Shown here piece by piece: positions 37,426 through 53,734 of a DNA stretch of 64,000 nucleotides (the first letter of the stretch is position 1; each line of letters starts with the position of its first letter). The notes below the pieces were generated by a model. It searched no databases and was not told the DNA's origin. It saw nothing but the letters and a program-made list of their open reading frames with translations. Both the position numbers and the translations under genes were made by a program. The stretch is from Lycorma delicatula (lineage: Eukaryota; Arthropoda; Insecta; Hemiptera; Fulgoridae), in assembly GCF_047948215.1 (NCBI RefSeq), contig NC_134456.1, positions 195,932,034-195,996,033 of the forward strand. The letters are read 5' to 3'.

Positions 37426-39504
37426 ATTCACTTAAATAAATCTTTAATATGCAGGACACAGTGTAACGTCATAATTTCATTTTTACGTTTACAAAAATGA
37501 TTTTATTCCTTCACTTAAATTTAATTACTTTTAATGATCATCGTTATTAACTTATCGCTGTTGGTTTGAAAGTGGTTAGAGTCATTGCCGATGAACTGTT
37601 ATGAAAGCTAAATCTATCCTCTGGTGCTGTAGAATAATCGGTTTAATTTAGTTAAAGATATAGCTAATTTAAATGCAGTCTACCAAATTATTTTCTTCGT
37701 CGGAGCTAATTAACTGTAATATCGGAACAGAATTAATCCCCTTCTCATCACATTTTAATGTGGTAGGGTACGGTTTTTTAACTCTTAGGTAGTGCACTGG
37801 ACTTCTGATATTTTTCAAACCATTTTAAATTTGTAAACCATCATGCACTATTCTCTTGATAAACCGCTAAAATTTTTAATTTTTTTCATTAATGAGGGAG
37901 ATTATACAGTCATTTTGGTGGTAAATAAATACCTTAATACCGTTGGCTATGAAATGACGTGGCTGTACCAGTTAATCAATTTTGTATCTTCTACAGTAAA
38001 CCGTTTGGTACAAAGGGTAGACTTTTAAAATACGGTATTTTAAAATAAATTTGATGTTTTAAGAAATATAATCTGGAGAAGGATAATCTTCTGAGGAAAA
38101 ATTTTCTTTGTTAAAAACTAATCTTTTTATTAGATTACTTAAAGCTATAAATCTCTATCCTAATTTTCTTACTTTAACTTTCTAAATGTTTTGTTTAAAT
38201 ATTTCCACATTAATTTACGTTTTTTCCATTGGCTATTTTCATCGAATACAATCTTTTATTAAAAATGTATGCAGATGTTATCTTACAGCTACAGTAATGT
38301 TATAAAAGTTTATGTTTAGATTACGCTATTATTATACAATTGAATAAATTTTTTCTACAGAACACTGAAATAACTTTTTTTTTTGTTATCGTCCCAACGA
38401 ATTGAAATACTGTTGTAATTTGTTATTCTATTGTTAAAACAAGAACGAAGTCAGAATTTCAATCGTGGATTACTATTCTTAACCGATTAAATTAAATTAT
38501 TATTTATCTCTTTTAATATTCTATTATTCTTTTTTCTCTCAAAAAAGAGTAAATTAAATATGTGGTTCTACGTATGACTTTTGTTTTAATTTTACTCTTG
38601 AAATGAGGGTTACTTTGATTTGCAATATGTGAAACCTATCACGAAATTATACTAAACGTTCTTATAATATGTTACAGCAAACACCGAGTTGCTAAAAGAT
38701 TTACTTATACACGGAAAAGAATCTAAACCAGTCCTCAGGAAAAATAAACCTTCTTCTTAAAATCAGATAACATCAAGGATGCTCTACAGGTTCTTGAATC
38801 CTGTGCGTAGAGGATCTATCGATGTCCACTCTATTAGTACAGAATCCAAGAGAAGGGATCAAGGATAAGAAATTGGGTAGCTGGTGTCAAAAATAAATTA
38901 ATTCTTGGAAGAACCGCAGTATGAAACAAACAACCCCGCTTATAGGAAAGCTCAACTCTTCGACCTTTCAAATTCCGGTTCCCGTCTTTAATCCCATGGA
39001 ATTTTGGGACATTTTGGACCAGACAGGAGCAGCACGTATTACTAGTAAACGATTTTGACTATGGCCAGCGTAAATGTAATAGAAAAAAAAAAAACTTTTT
39101 TCTACTATTTAAAAAGCAACTCGAGTAAAGGATTCCTAAAAGAACAGTTACATCATCACTTGAGAAGTAGTTGCGTTATTACATCGATTCGGAGGAGCAG
39201 TTTACAGATCGATAATTACATTAGACTATTTTAAATAAGTACTACATCAAAAATACTTTTCTAGTAAAAAAAAAAATAAAAGAACCTTTTATTAGAAGCC
39301 TTTTTAAAGATATAAAGTAGGTTCATTTTGCCTGAGAACCGATTTAGACTTTTCCCTGTAAAATTACATTTTTAGCGATTCAGTGTTTGTAGTAAGGTAT
39401 CATAAATACATTTAGTATATCATAAATATATAGAAATATTCCTCTGGTTTCATAGAGGAACACCGTAAAAAATTCCTAGAATTATATAAAGAATAGAAGT
39501 AACG
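37426..39504. other. AT-rich; unidentified less-AT-rich part at 38690-39070
   Basis: Mostly AT-rich unique sequence. The stretch 38690-39070 is closer to balanced and contains several short open pieces on both strands, perhaps an old transposon, but I could not name a family. Confidence 0.45.
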
Positions 39505-40105
39505 AAGTGGCTAAAAAACGTTCATCGAGATCCCACTGGAAGCGTTACTGGATTGTTGTATTCTGTTATTAATACGAGTAACTTGTGTTTGAAAACTAAT
39601 GATTTGTTCTACGTTAGTCTGATACTGAAAACAGATATTTTCATTCAGTTTCTTCAGATCATTTTCATTTATTGCTAGTTTTACTTTAAGATCACTGTCT
39701 CTTTCTTTCATATTTTACCATCTGTTCATAAAATTTGTTTTTTCCTTTGAATTTATGTACTCTGTTCATCTTTAAAAGTAGTAACTTAATTTTTATTCCA
39801 CTTATCCACGCAATTTTTTACATTCTTCTCAATATCTAGGTTTCAAATTGCTGTAATTTTGCATTTTTCTTTTTTTTCATAATTCGCCTTTCAATTCTGT
39901 ATTGTAACGTAACTTTCCAAATATGGCATTTTTGAACTATATATTAAACAGAAATTCTTTCTATAAGTGTGTGTTTTGCTATATATATATAACTGGTAGG
40001 TATTTGTTCTTGATTGTTCCAGTTTTCTGTTGGCATCTTTCCTAATTATTTTAACAGTTAAAGAGTCACTCAATTCTTTCATCACCTTCCTAAATATTTT
40101 CACTA
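39505..40105 (-). pseudogene. Possible decayed coiled-coil coding segment
   Basis: Two - strand frames. 39891-40103 (FRKVMKELSDSL, then IRKDANRKLEQSRT) and 39511-39711 (ERDSDLKVKLAINENDLKKL, then YQTNVEQIISFQTQVTRINN and QQSSNASSG) are rich in charged and heptad-like residues. Between them are stops and frameshifts, with fragments such as KNVKKCVDKWNKN. The composition is protein-like and unlike the random AT-rich frames nearby, so this may be a retrocopy or broken exon of a coiled-coil protein. I do not recognise the parent. Confidence 0.35.
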
Positions 40106-43100
40106 TTACAGTTATTCACTTCTTTGATACCACTTTTTTTTTTCTTTGGAGCGAAAAACTTGCTATTGTATTATCAGCGCCCGACGTGATACCACTTAAC
40201 TGATTATTTGAATAACAAAAAAAAAAATATGAACTCTAATCATTTAATCCTTTAATTTAAAGTGAAATATTTGTTTTATAATGAAGCAGTTTCGTCACTT
40301 AAAAAATGAATTCCAACCACAATAAATGTAATAATTAAATGAATCGAACTTCCAAAAAGTATTAAGTGAATTCGTTATTTCATTGCATGTTTTTCTACAT
40401 TTATTTACTTAGTTCTAGTTAATTTTTTTTTTTATTAATACATAATTTTATTACCTGAAAATAAGTAATCGACTATGAGAAATGTTTGTAAAAATACTGA
40501 TATTTGCTTTTGAAATATTGAATGAAAGAATAAATCTTTATTTACCTTTTAAAAAATATGACATAAAAAGGAATTATTATATATAATTAGGAAACATAAT
40601 ACTTGCAAAGTATAAACCATGCGCAGGTATGAGCTACTTTATATAATATTTCTAAAATGAGAATATAGAAATTAAAGCTATTTTTATAAGTAATTGTAGC
40701 AACTAAACGTTCCTACATAAATAAATAAAAGTTCTTACAAACAAAAACTTAATATTATTACTGAATGGTTTTTATATTTGTATTAATTTTTTGGTGTTTC
40801 CTACAATAGTCAAAAACAGTCGTTTCCGACAATAAATATAACTTTTTATGATTAAACAAAACGAGAACTTTTAAAATAAGTAGATTTCACCAGACATAAT
40901 ATCTGACAAATTCAGTAATCTGTTGTATGATATATCTTCAAAAGATTTAGTTATGTGAATGAGTTTTAAAAATTTTATTCTATTGTAGTTTTGTTTTTTA
41001 AGCCCGTAAGCCTGCGTGGAATTTGAATAAAACCGATTGAAAAGTAGTAATTGGGGGATTAGCCTGTCTAACAGTATTATAATCTAATAAACTGGCAATA
41101 AGGTAATGCAATAAAGGTCTCTGGCTGTGAAAGAAGTTGTTAGGTAACTTCCGAGGTATTTCGAAAACATTTGATGAACCTTTAAGAAAATAATGAAAAT
41201 CGAGATAAACGGTATTCAAAATTCATATTGAGATATGCAGAAAATATTTACATGAATAGTATAGGTTTGAACGAGTGTTTCCATATCATAGCAAGCAGGT
41301 AATATTTAAAATTGGTAGCTGATACAGCAGAGTTAGCATAATTAAAAAAAAGAAGAAAAACATAAATAAAACTATAATGTTTTTATTAAAAGTGGTTGAA
41401 GACAATTTTATACTTATTTTTACAAAATGCGGGTAGTTTAACGTAGTTTTAAAATTTAAAAGCCTTTTTACAATTAAAATTAAAGCAATTAAGTTCTTTA
41501 TTTTTTACGTACATACTAGAGTTCATTATTATGTTTTATGTTAATTAATTATTACTGTTATTATTTCATTTTGTTTTTGTTGTTATAAATAATATGTTAT
41601 CAGGATGAAGTTGTTAAGATAATCATAACTTGACTTATGCACCTTGTCTGTAGTTTTCCATTAATTTCATGATATGCTGATAAAGCTAATGGAATAAAAT
41701 ATTTGAGTCTGACAATAGATAGATAACGCTTAAGATATTTATTCCCTAGTTATCATTAAAAGCATATGATCAAAGTACATTATTGATAGCTATCTAATTA
41801 CATGTACATTTTCTGTTCACATGTTATTTCATTTATTATTATTTCGACAAATATAAATTAACAAAGTTCGAATATTATCATTGTATACATACATACAAAG
41901 ATAAAAATTATCTTTTTAAAAACAGTTTATTTCAGTGCATTTCTGCATTATTATAATATTAATAAAATGTACTTTTTATTTTTAAAATTACTCGTACTAT
42001 ATTCTTCCAGAAGAAAGGCTTTTACCTTTTTCGTTTATATTTACGTTAAAGGTATCGTTACCAGTTTTTTAGAAAATATTCTACAAAATAAGTTTAGGAT
42101 AAGAGTGAAATTTAGTTGAGATAAGCTGATAATTTTACTGGTAAGTATATTTAAAATTGTATTAGCCGGTATAATGAAAATTTTAAAAACAAGTCATGCA
42201 AGTTATCATCAGTTGACGCAAGTTTTCTAATATAAGTTTTATATTTTAAAAGCTGTGAAAAATCCTTTCAGAAGGCTTCACGTTCAGTTTTTTCCTTATA
42301 ATTAAAATATTTGTAATTTAAAATTTTTATAGTTAATAATATATATTCATTAAAGTATTTTGCTGTTAATTTTTCCGATCTATAACCCACAAATATTAAT
42401 ATTACATAATTTACAAATTTTGAGTCTTTTTCGCCCTTTACTATTCAAAACAAAGAATTTTCGAAAATAATAATTTAAAAAGAAGAATTAAAAAATTTAA
42501 ATTAGAAGCTTTGTTTCAGATCCTACAACACAGCCACAGTAATAATTAATGTTACACATCTGAAGATATCTTTAATCATTTTGAGTTTACGACACATTTT
42601 TATATAAACAGTATGTTAAATATAGGTTACATTACATTATAACAGTACTTTACAGTACAACTACATTACATTATAACAGTCAGTGTTTACTGATCACTAT
42701 TATGTTTTACCATTTCCTTTTTTAATAATTATTAAAGTACGGTTTGCTAGGCAGGAACTCAAAAATTTAGCTGATAATAGAAGAGAATGGAAACGGACAT
42801 GGTGCAAGGGGCCTATCTCAGGGTAGATAACTGTGGTGATAAAATCATAATTTATCTACTTGTATTCCTATACTTCCTTTTTATACAGAACGCCTTATCA
42901 ACATTGATAATGGTTAGTTTCTCTCAGAATACAGTGTTTGTTATGTGTGTGTTTGTGTGGGTTTTGCAGTGATATACTGGGGATTTAATACGATTAATGA
43001 ATAACGATTTAATAGGTAATGTCTAATAATTATTGATGTTAAAATTATTATTCTTGTACATCCCCATAACTTGGGATAAAATGTTGGAGATGAATCAACA

Positions 43101-43719
43101 TGCTCCTGATTTTAGATCTTGTTTGGTTGGAAGAGTAAAACACACACATTTTCCCCTCTTTTAACTGTATCATATTTAATCCACTACATTGTCCTCTTAT
43201 ATTTAGGAATTCTCATTTTCACTGACCAAACTAAAAGTTACATTCAATACAGCATTTAATTTAAAAAAAATTAAATAAAGTTACTTTTGGAGGTTTAACT
43301 CGGTACAAAAATGAAGTATAGAAACTTATGTAACATCCTACAATATCTAAATTGAATTTGAGGTTAGGATGAGCTAATAATGAAACAAGTCAGGTTGAGG
43401 GCCAATTAATTTCCGAATTTCATTTCGAATATTTTTAGTGATATGAGAATGTTTTAGTATAAATAATATCAACAATATTATAAATGAGTATATTTTTTTA
43501 GATTTTTGATTAAAATTTCGTTTGGAAATAATTAGTTAAATGGCTTATATACGAGTAGATACAGAGATACTTATTAAAAATTAAAAAACACGACTACCAA
43601 AATAAACCATTGCTGACAAACATTGCTTTTTATTATAGGATAATTACCAATATAGTATAATAAAAGAGCGTGCGGGTGACAATTTTGTTATAGTATAATT
43701 TTTTTAATTTAAATTTAAT

Positions 43720-43721
<2 letters not shown>
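40106..43721. other. Long AT-rich stretch, no gene seen
   Basis: AT-rich. An 18-base direct repeat (ACATTACATTATAACAGT) occurs twice at about 42628-42674. A - strand frame at 40998-41219 is mildly protein-like (FLKGSSNVFEIPRKLPNN) but unrecognised and unsupported by neighbours. Confidence 0.5.
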
Positions 43722-43766
<45 letters not shown>

Positions 43767-43969
43767 ATGACGCTAGAATTTAATAATTATAATATAATTT
43801 TTATTTAATATTATAATTTTAAATTATAATTATAAATATCATATAATATAATTATAGTTGTTATTTTTAATTATTATAATTTAATATTATTATTAATAAT
43901 AATAATTTATTTATTATTATTATTATTATATAATAATTATGATAATTATATATATATATGTATTTACAT
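43722..43969. repeat. (AT)n tract and AT-only block
   Basis: About 22 uninterrupted AT units (43722-43765) followed by about 200 bp made almost only of A and T, including TTATTATTATTATTATA at about 43914-43931. Confidence 0.9.
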
Positions 43970-44171
43970 AGCCTATGACACTACCGGTAGCGCAATGATT
44001 CCAACGCGGTGTTATACATCTAAATCGATTCAGCCGTTGAGTTGATACGGTGGAAAAAACAAACAAACATAAATACATACATACATACCTACCTATCTAC
44101 CTACCTACCTACATACACAGATATGTACGTGCGTACATACATTCTGAATACATTATACTCATTTTTTGGCA
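43970..44171 (+). repeat. Dispersed repeat A, copy 1, with ACAT-type microsatellite
   Basis: GCCTATGACACT, then AACGCGG, TTACATCTAAATCG-type, TTCAGCCGTTGAGTTG and TACGGTGGAA, then (ACAT/ACCT)n from about 44067 to 44115, and AATACATTATACTCATTTTT. The same order is seen at 47055-47186. Simple repeats after a conserved core are common in 3' ends of insect retroelements. Family unknown. Confidence 0.78.
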
Positions 44172-44392
44172 AAAAATATTTCAAGAATAATGCAGTTTTA
44201 TTAATGTCATTAACATAAATGAAAATGTGCTGAACACGTTAACAAATGACATTTTCTCTTAAGTAAAAGATGAGACAATTTAAAAAATTGATAATGTAAA
44301 TCATACCTTATGTACTTGGAAAAGTTATTTAATTTATATATGTTAATAATAACAGTCAACAAAAATTTAAAATTCGATGATGATGTAACAAA
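44172..44392. other. AT-rich spacer
   Basis: AT-rich, nothing recognisable. Confidence 0.5.
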
Positions 44393-46270
44393 GATGGAGG
44401 CGCCTTCCTTGGTAAAATATTCCGGAGGTAAACGCCGGAATATATTCCGAAGGAGTCACCAGAAAATTAAAAAGTAAAATTATACGAATCGGTGCGTGGA
44501 ATGTTAGAAGTCTAAAAAAGGTTAGTAAGTTAGAATATTTAAAGAGGAAATTGTATAGGTTAAATGTAGATGTAGTAAGAATTAGCGAGGGTCGGTAGGA
44601 AGAGGAAAACGACTTTTGGTCAGGTGATTTTAGAATAATTAACTCAGCGTCTAATAAAGGACAGGCAGGAATAGGAAATTAAAAACATAGGTTAAAAAGG
44701 AAATTCTTAAATAAGCAGAACCGAACTTAGGTGGAACAAAGAAAACTGCTAGAAAATCTTAGATATCAGATGATATATTGCAGCTGATGGATGAACGTAG
44801 AAACTATTAGAATGCTAGTGATGAAGAATGTAAGAAACTAGCGTCAATTAAAAAATACTATAAACAGGAATTGCAAATTAGCGAAAGAAAAGTGTTCAGA
44901 AGTGGAAAGAGAAATGATCATTGGTAAATTAGACGGAGCATACAGGAAAGTTAAGGAGAATTGTGTGATATATAAATTAAAAACTAATAATGTGTTTAAT
45001 AAACGTGGTATACCTATTTATAATAGGAAAGAAAAGGTCGATCGGAGGGTGGAATATATTGAAGTGTTAAAATGAGGAAATTAATTAGAAACTGGTGTTT
45101 TAGAGGAAGAAGAGGAAGTCAAAGAGGATAAAAAGAGAGATACAATACTGAGATCTGAATTTAATAGAGCATTAAAAGATTTGAATGGCAGAATGGCTCC
45201 TGGGATAGACGGGATATCTGCACAATTATTGTGGATTGCAAGTGAAGAAGCAATAGATAGATTGTACAAACTGGTGTGTAATATTTACGAAAAATGGGAA
45301 GTTCCGTCAGACTTCAAAAAGAGTGTTTTTGTTATGATACCAAAGAAAACAGAAGCAGATAAACATGAAGAATACAGAACAATTAGTTTAAGTACTCGTG
45401 CATCAAAAATCTTAACTAGAATTCTGTACAGAAGAATTAAGAGGGGAAAGAAGTGTTAGGATAAGACCAGTTTGATTTCAGTAAAATTATAGGGACAAGG
45501 AAAGAAATTTTAGCGCTCAGATTAATAGTAGAAGGAAAATTAAAGAAAAAACCAACATACATGGCATTTAAAACTTAGAAAATGCATTTGATAACTAAAA
45601 TTTTTAACATTTTAACAGATTTAGAGTTCAAGTATAGAGACAGAAGATTAATTTACAACATTTACAGGAACCAAACTGCAACAATAATATTCGAAGAACA
45701 TAAGAAAGAAGTCGTAATAAAAAAGGGAGACCGATAAGGATGTTCCCTATCCCCGTTACTTTTAATTTTTATACATATCTAGCAGTTAATGATGTTAAAC
45801 AACAATTTAGACCTGGAGTAAGGTGAAAAGATAAAGATGCTACGATTTGCTGATGATATAGTAATTCTAGCTGAAAGTAAAAAAGATTTAGAAGAAACAA
45901 TGAATGGCATGGATGAAGTTCTAAGCAAGAACTACCGCATGAAAATAAACAAGAACAAAACGAATGTAATGAAATAATGTACATGGACCACTGATTAGAA
46001 AATTAGGAAGAGAAAAAATTATGGAGGCAGAAAAATTTTGTTATTTGGGAAATAAATTAGTATGGCCACATACTAAGGCATCCTGGAATAGTCGCTTTAA
46101 TATTGGAAGGACAGGTAGAAGGAAAAAATTGTGTAGGCAGGCCACATTTGGAATATGTAAAACAAATTGTTAGGGATGTAGGATGTAGAGGGTATACTGA
46201 AATGAAACGACTAGCACTAGATAGGGAATCTTGGAGAGCTGCATCAAACCTGTTAAATGACTGAAGACAA
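44393..46270 (+). pseudogene. RTE-clade LINE, copy 4 (deleted and degenerate)
   Basis: Same RTE family on the + strand. It begins at the ORF start region (ATGGAGGCGCCTTCCTTGG at 44394) without the 5' leader. The endonuclease is cut short: after about residue 105 (GQAGIG) it jumps near 44685 to what corresponds to residue ~345, a loss of roughly 700 bp with both catalytic signatures. RT parts remain (45181-45459: GIDGISAQLL, YRTISLSTRASKIL; FADDIVILAE at about 45845-45874), with many frameshifts. Near 46055 it jumps again to the 3' end and stops at SNLLND plus GAAGACAAAATAAAAAGG. The sequence lost at the second jump is found downstream. Confidence 0.88.
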
Positions 46271-46532
46271 AATAAAAAGGAAAGTAAAATTACTAGAGAT
46301 GAACGAAGCTGGAGCGGTATAAAATGCCTAGCAGCACAGCCAAAACGAGCATACAGTTAGAAATGTAATTTTCATACATAAAAAATTAATTTAAACGTCT
46401 GGAAAACGTTTTTGAAAGTATGTGTTTGGAGCGTAGCTTTAAATGGAAGTGAAACTTGGCCGATCGGAGTACCTAAGAAGAAAAGATTAGAAGCTTTTGA
46501 AATGTGGTGAAAATAGGAGAATGTTAAGAAGA
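46271..46532 (+). pseudogene. Displaced RTE C-terminal segment
   Basis: GAAAGTAAAATTACTAGAG, then GCACAGCCAAAACGAGC, AAGTATGTGTTTGGAGCGTAG, GGAAGTGAAACTTGG and TTGAAATGTGGTG correspond to the part of the RTE ORF complementary to about 1425-1165 of copy 1 (around YGSETWTI). That part is missing upstream in copy 4. It stands after the 3' end of copy 4 on the same strand, so the order is permuted. Confidence 0.82.
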
Positions 46533-46555
46533 ATCAAAGTTAATTTTCATTTCAC

Positions 46556-46862
46556 TTCTATTAAAACTGAAATAATTATTTTTATTTCCGAGTAACCGCG
46601 ATCTGTTAGATGGAGAGTGAACCTGATGGATGCAAAAGTTAGCCTTCAAGCTATAACAAATATCCCGTTTGAATTTTGAAATCGGACGATTGTTTGCAGA
46701 GATATTATAAGAGCACCCCATTTACACCTTCCAAAACTGCGTCCCAGGGGCACCCCATTTGTTATCAATTGATGGTGATGATTTCTACAGCCTCGTACGA
46801 GGTGCTCATGTTACTTCACCACTCTTGCCTCACAGGCAGTCTCCATTGAAAGCCCATTATTA
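46556..46862 (-). repeat. Dispersed repeat B, copy 1
   Basis: On the - strand it matches 53085-53290: GGACGCAGTTTTGGAAGGTG, GGTGCTCTTATAATAT, TGCAAACAATCGTCCGAT, AAAATTCAAACGGG, AAGGCTAACTTTTGCAT and ATCTAACAGATCGCGGTTA. It also has a 12-bp palindrome CCTCGTACGAGG at about 46792-46803. No coding frame of interest. Family unknown. Confidence 0.8.
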
Positions 46863-47054
46863 TTAAACAGAAATTTTTTAAGTTTATTTTATTTTATTTA
46901 ACGTAAATTTAATTCTATTAACTTTGTAATATTATTCATTAAATTGATTCAAATTATTCAGTTCAAATCCAGCTCATACAATGATAGAGGTTCACAATTT
47001 TTAATTCAGTTCATTAAAGTTTGTGCTTCAACCGGCAAATCTGCACTATATATA
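46863..47054. other. AT-rich spacer
   Basis: AT-rich, nothing recognisable. Confidence 0.5.
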
Positions 47055-47186
47055 TAGCCTATGACACTTCCTGTAACGTAAGGATACAAACGCGGAGTCT
47101 TACATCTAAATCGGTTCAGCTGTTGAGCTGCTACGGTGGAACAAACATACATACATCCTAAATACATTACACTCCTTTTTGGGCAG
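47055..47186 (+). repeat. Dispersed repeat A, copy 2
   Basis: GCCTATGACACTTCC, AACGCGGAGTCTTACATC, ATCGGTTCAGCTGTTGAG, CTACGGTGGAACAAACATAC and AATACATTACACTCC, matching 43970-44171 in order and strand but with a much shorter ACAT tract. Confidence 0.78.
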
Positions 47187-47413
47187 CCGTGTAAAAATAA
47201 AATTTTAATGATTAAAAATTAGACATTTGCATTTTGATTCATTAAAAAAATATGGCAATTTTAGAATTTTAATGATATCTTTAACAGTAATAAAAAAGAA
47301 ATTCATTAATTTCATCCAACAGTAGAATAATAAAAACCATTTTACTAAATTTAATAATAGATTTTATGTGAGATGACTCCTATAATTAATTTTAATGTTT
47401 TACTGTAATTTTT
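47187..47413. other. AT-rich spacer
   Basis: AT-rich, nothing recognisable. Confidence 0.5.
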
Positions 47414-48066
47414 ACTTTCTTGTACGTAGTAAAGGAAGTATTGTGTTTGTGAACAATTTCGGATTTCAACGGAAATATCCATTTTGACCATCCCTAAATC
47501 CCCTTTTAACTAGTTTCGGCGTGATGTCAGTACGTACGTATGTGCGTATGTATATATCTGGCATAACAAAAACGATTAGCTGTAGGATGATAAAATTGTG
47601 TATTTAGGGCTGTTGTAACATCTAGTGTGCACCTACCCCTTTTTGGTTCGACTGAACCAAACGTGTCTTAACAAAGCCCAAAATAAAAAAAAATTGGATT
47701 TTGGACTTTTTCTTAACTGCAGTAATAAGCCTTCATTGAGAGCTTTTCAATGATACATCATAAGTGGTACTTATTTTCATTGGTTTCAAAGTTATAGCCA
47801 AATATATTTTAATTAATGAAATATTTGAATCTTACAGGGGAAGGCACATCGGTTCGAATAAGACTTCATCTCCTTTTTTTAACTTTAAATATATTGATTT
47901 ATTAATTAATTAACCTTAAATTTAAAATAAAAAAATTACCATAAATAATAATTTAATTAAACAATAAAAAAATGGAAAAGTTTCAGAAGTTGTTAACGAA
48001 ATAAAATGTTATGTATTTTTCAATTAAAAAATGTTTATATGTAATTTAATAGGTGTACAAGGAAGT
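47414..48066. mobile_element. Non-autonomous inverted-repeat element, copy 2 (0.65 kb)
   Basis: Starts ACTTTCTTGTAC (47414-47425) and ends GTACAAGGAAGT (48055-48066), a 12-bp inverted repeat with one mismatch. The interior matches copy 1 (32835-33984) up to GTAATTTAATAG, then goes straight to the right end, so it lacks the extra ~490 bp of copy 1. No ORF. Confidence 0.75.
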
Positions 48067-52734
<4,668 letters not shown>

Positions 52735-53084
52735 CTATTATATAAAGAGGAAGGATTTTTGTTTGTTCAGGATAAACAAAAAACTATTCCATCAATCGCA
52801 ACCAAATTTTTACCCATGTTTCTTGGCATAATTGAGAAACTTTTTAAGTATATTTCATCTCGAAAAAAGTAAAGTATATAAGTTGAAGCGCACTTTAATG
52901 AATTGAATTAATGAACAGTGAACTGTGTCTATCATTGTGTGTGCTGGGTTTGAACTGAATGATTCGAATCAATCGAATGATTAAAACTACAAAAATAATA
53001 GAATTATATTTACGCTAAATAAAATAATATTAAATAAATTTAAAAAAAATTTTTGATTAAAAAAACGGAAATAGCCACTCTAGC
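52735..53084 (+). repeat. Repeat-like module 1
   Basis: TATAAAGAGGAAGGATTTTT, GTTTGTTCAGGATAAAC, then CAACCAAATTTTTACCCATG. This resembles in layout the module at 53328-53560 (TATAAAGTTTTTCTGTTTGT, GAACCAAATGACCGATT, TTCAATTTTTCAGG). Such TTTGTTTGT...ACCAAnTTnnAATTTT modules recur in insect mobile DNA, but I cannot assign a class. Confidence 0.4.
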
Positions 53085-53287
53085 CTCACATACAGTCTTT
53101 GGGGACTGCGTGTTGGGACAGCGGGGATGCTGTTTTGGGAGGTGCAATGGTGTGCTCCTATAATATTTCTGCAAACAATCGTCCGATTTTCAAAATTCAA
53201 ACGGGGTATTTGTTAATATGTTAAAGGCTAACTTTTGCATTCTCAGGAACTCTTTCGATCTAACAGATCACGGTTATTTGAAACTGT

Positions 53288-53291
<4 letters not shown>
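53085..53291 (+). repeat. Dispersed repeat B, copy 2
   Basis: GGACTGCGTGTTGGGACAGC, GGTGTGCTCCTATAATAT, TGCAAACAATCGTCCGAT, AAAATTCAAACGGGG, AAAGGCTAACTTTTGCAT and ATCTAACAGATCACGGTTA, the inverse-oriented partner of 46556-46862. Confidence 0.8.

Positions 53292-53327
<36 letters not shown>
53292..53327. repeat. (AT)n microsatellite
   Basis: About 18 AT units directly after dispersed repeat B. Confidence 0.95.
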
Positions 53328-53331
<4 letters not shown>

Positions 53332-53734
53332 TTTTCTGTTTGTTATCGCATCTCGCGAGAACCAAATGACCGATTAATTTCAATTTTTCAGGATAAATTT
53401 TTGTTATTCCAGGAAAGTTTTTTTTAAGCCATCGACCGAGTCCCTAGCTCTCTTGAAGGTTAAGATATTAAAAATATTCATTATTTCTTTGCCCCAAGGA
53501 GGGTGAAGTTATGAATTAAAGATATTCATTAAGGAAGAAAATAGATTTAATTCTTTCACTGCATTATTACATTTCTGCCGTCATGACTAAGAAAGAAGTT
53601 ATGAATTTTTCGTCGCCAATGGTGTATGTGTGTGCACGCGCACGCTTTAGTTACCATAGTTTCTATTATTCTATCTTTTGTAATTTAGTTTCTTTTTCAT
53701 GTATCTATAAAGCCTGAATACTATAATTATTATT
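53328..53734 (+). repeat. Repeat-like module 2
   Basis: Starts TATAAAGTTTTTCTGTTTGT and CATCTCGCGAGAACCAAATG, with the layout of module 1 at 52735. No coding frame. Class unknown. Confidence 0.35.

Noticed and set aside
40998..41219. 73-codon - strand frame
   Set aside because: Mildly protein-like, but no family recognised, no flanking support and no continuation upstream.
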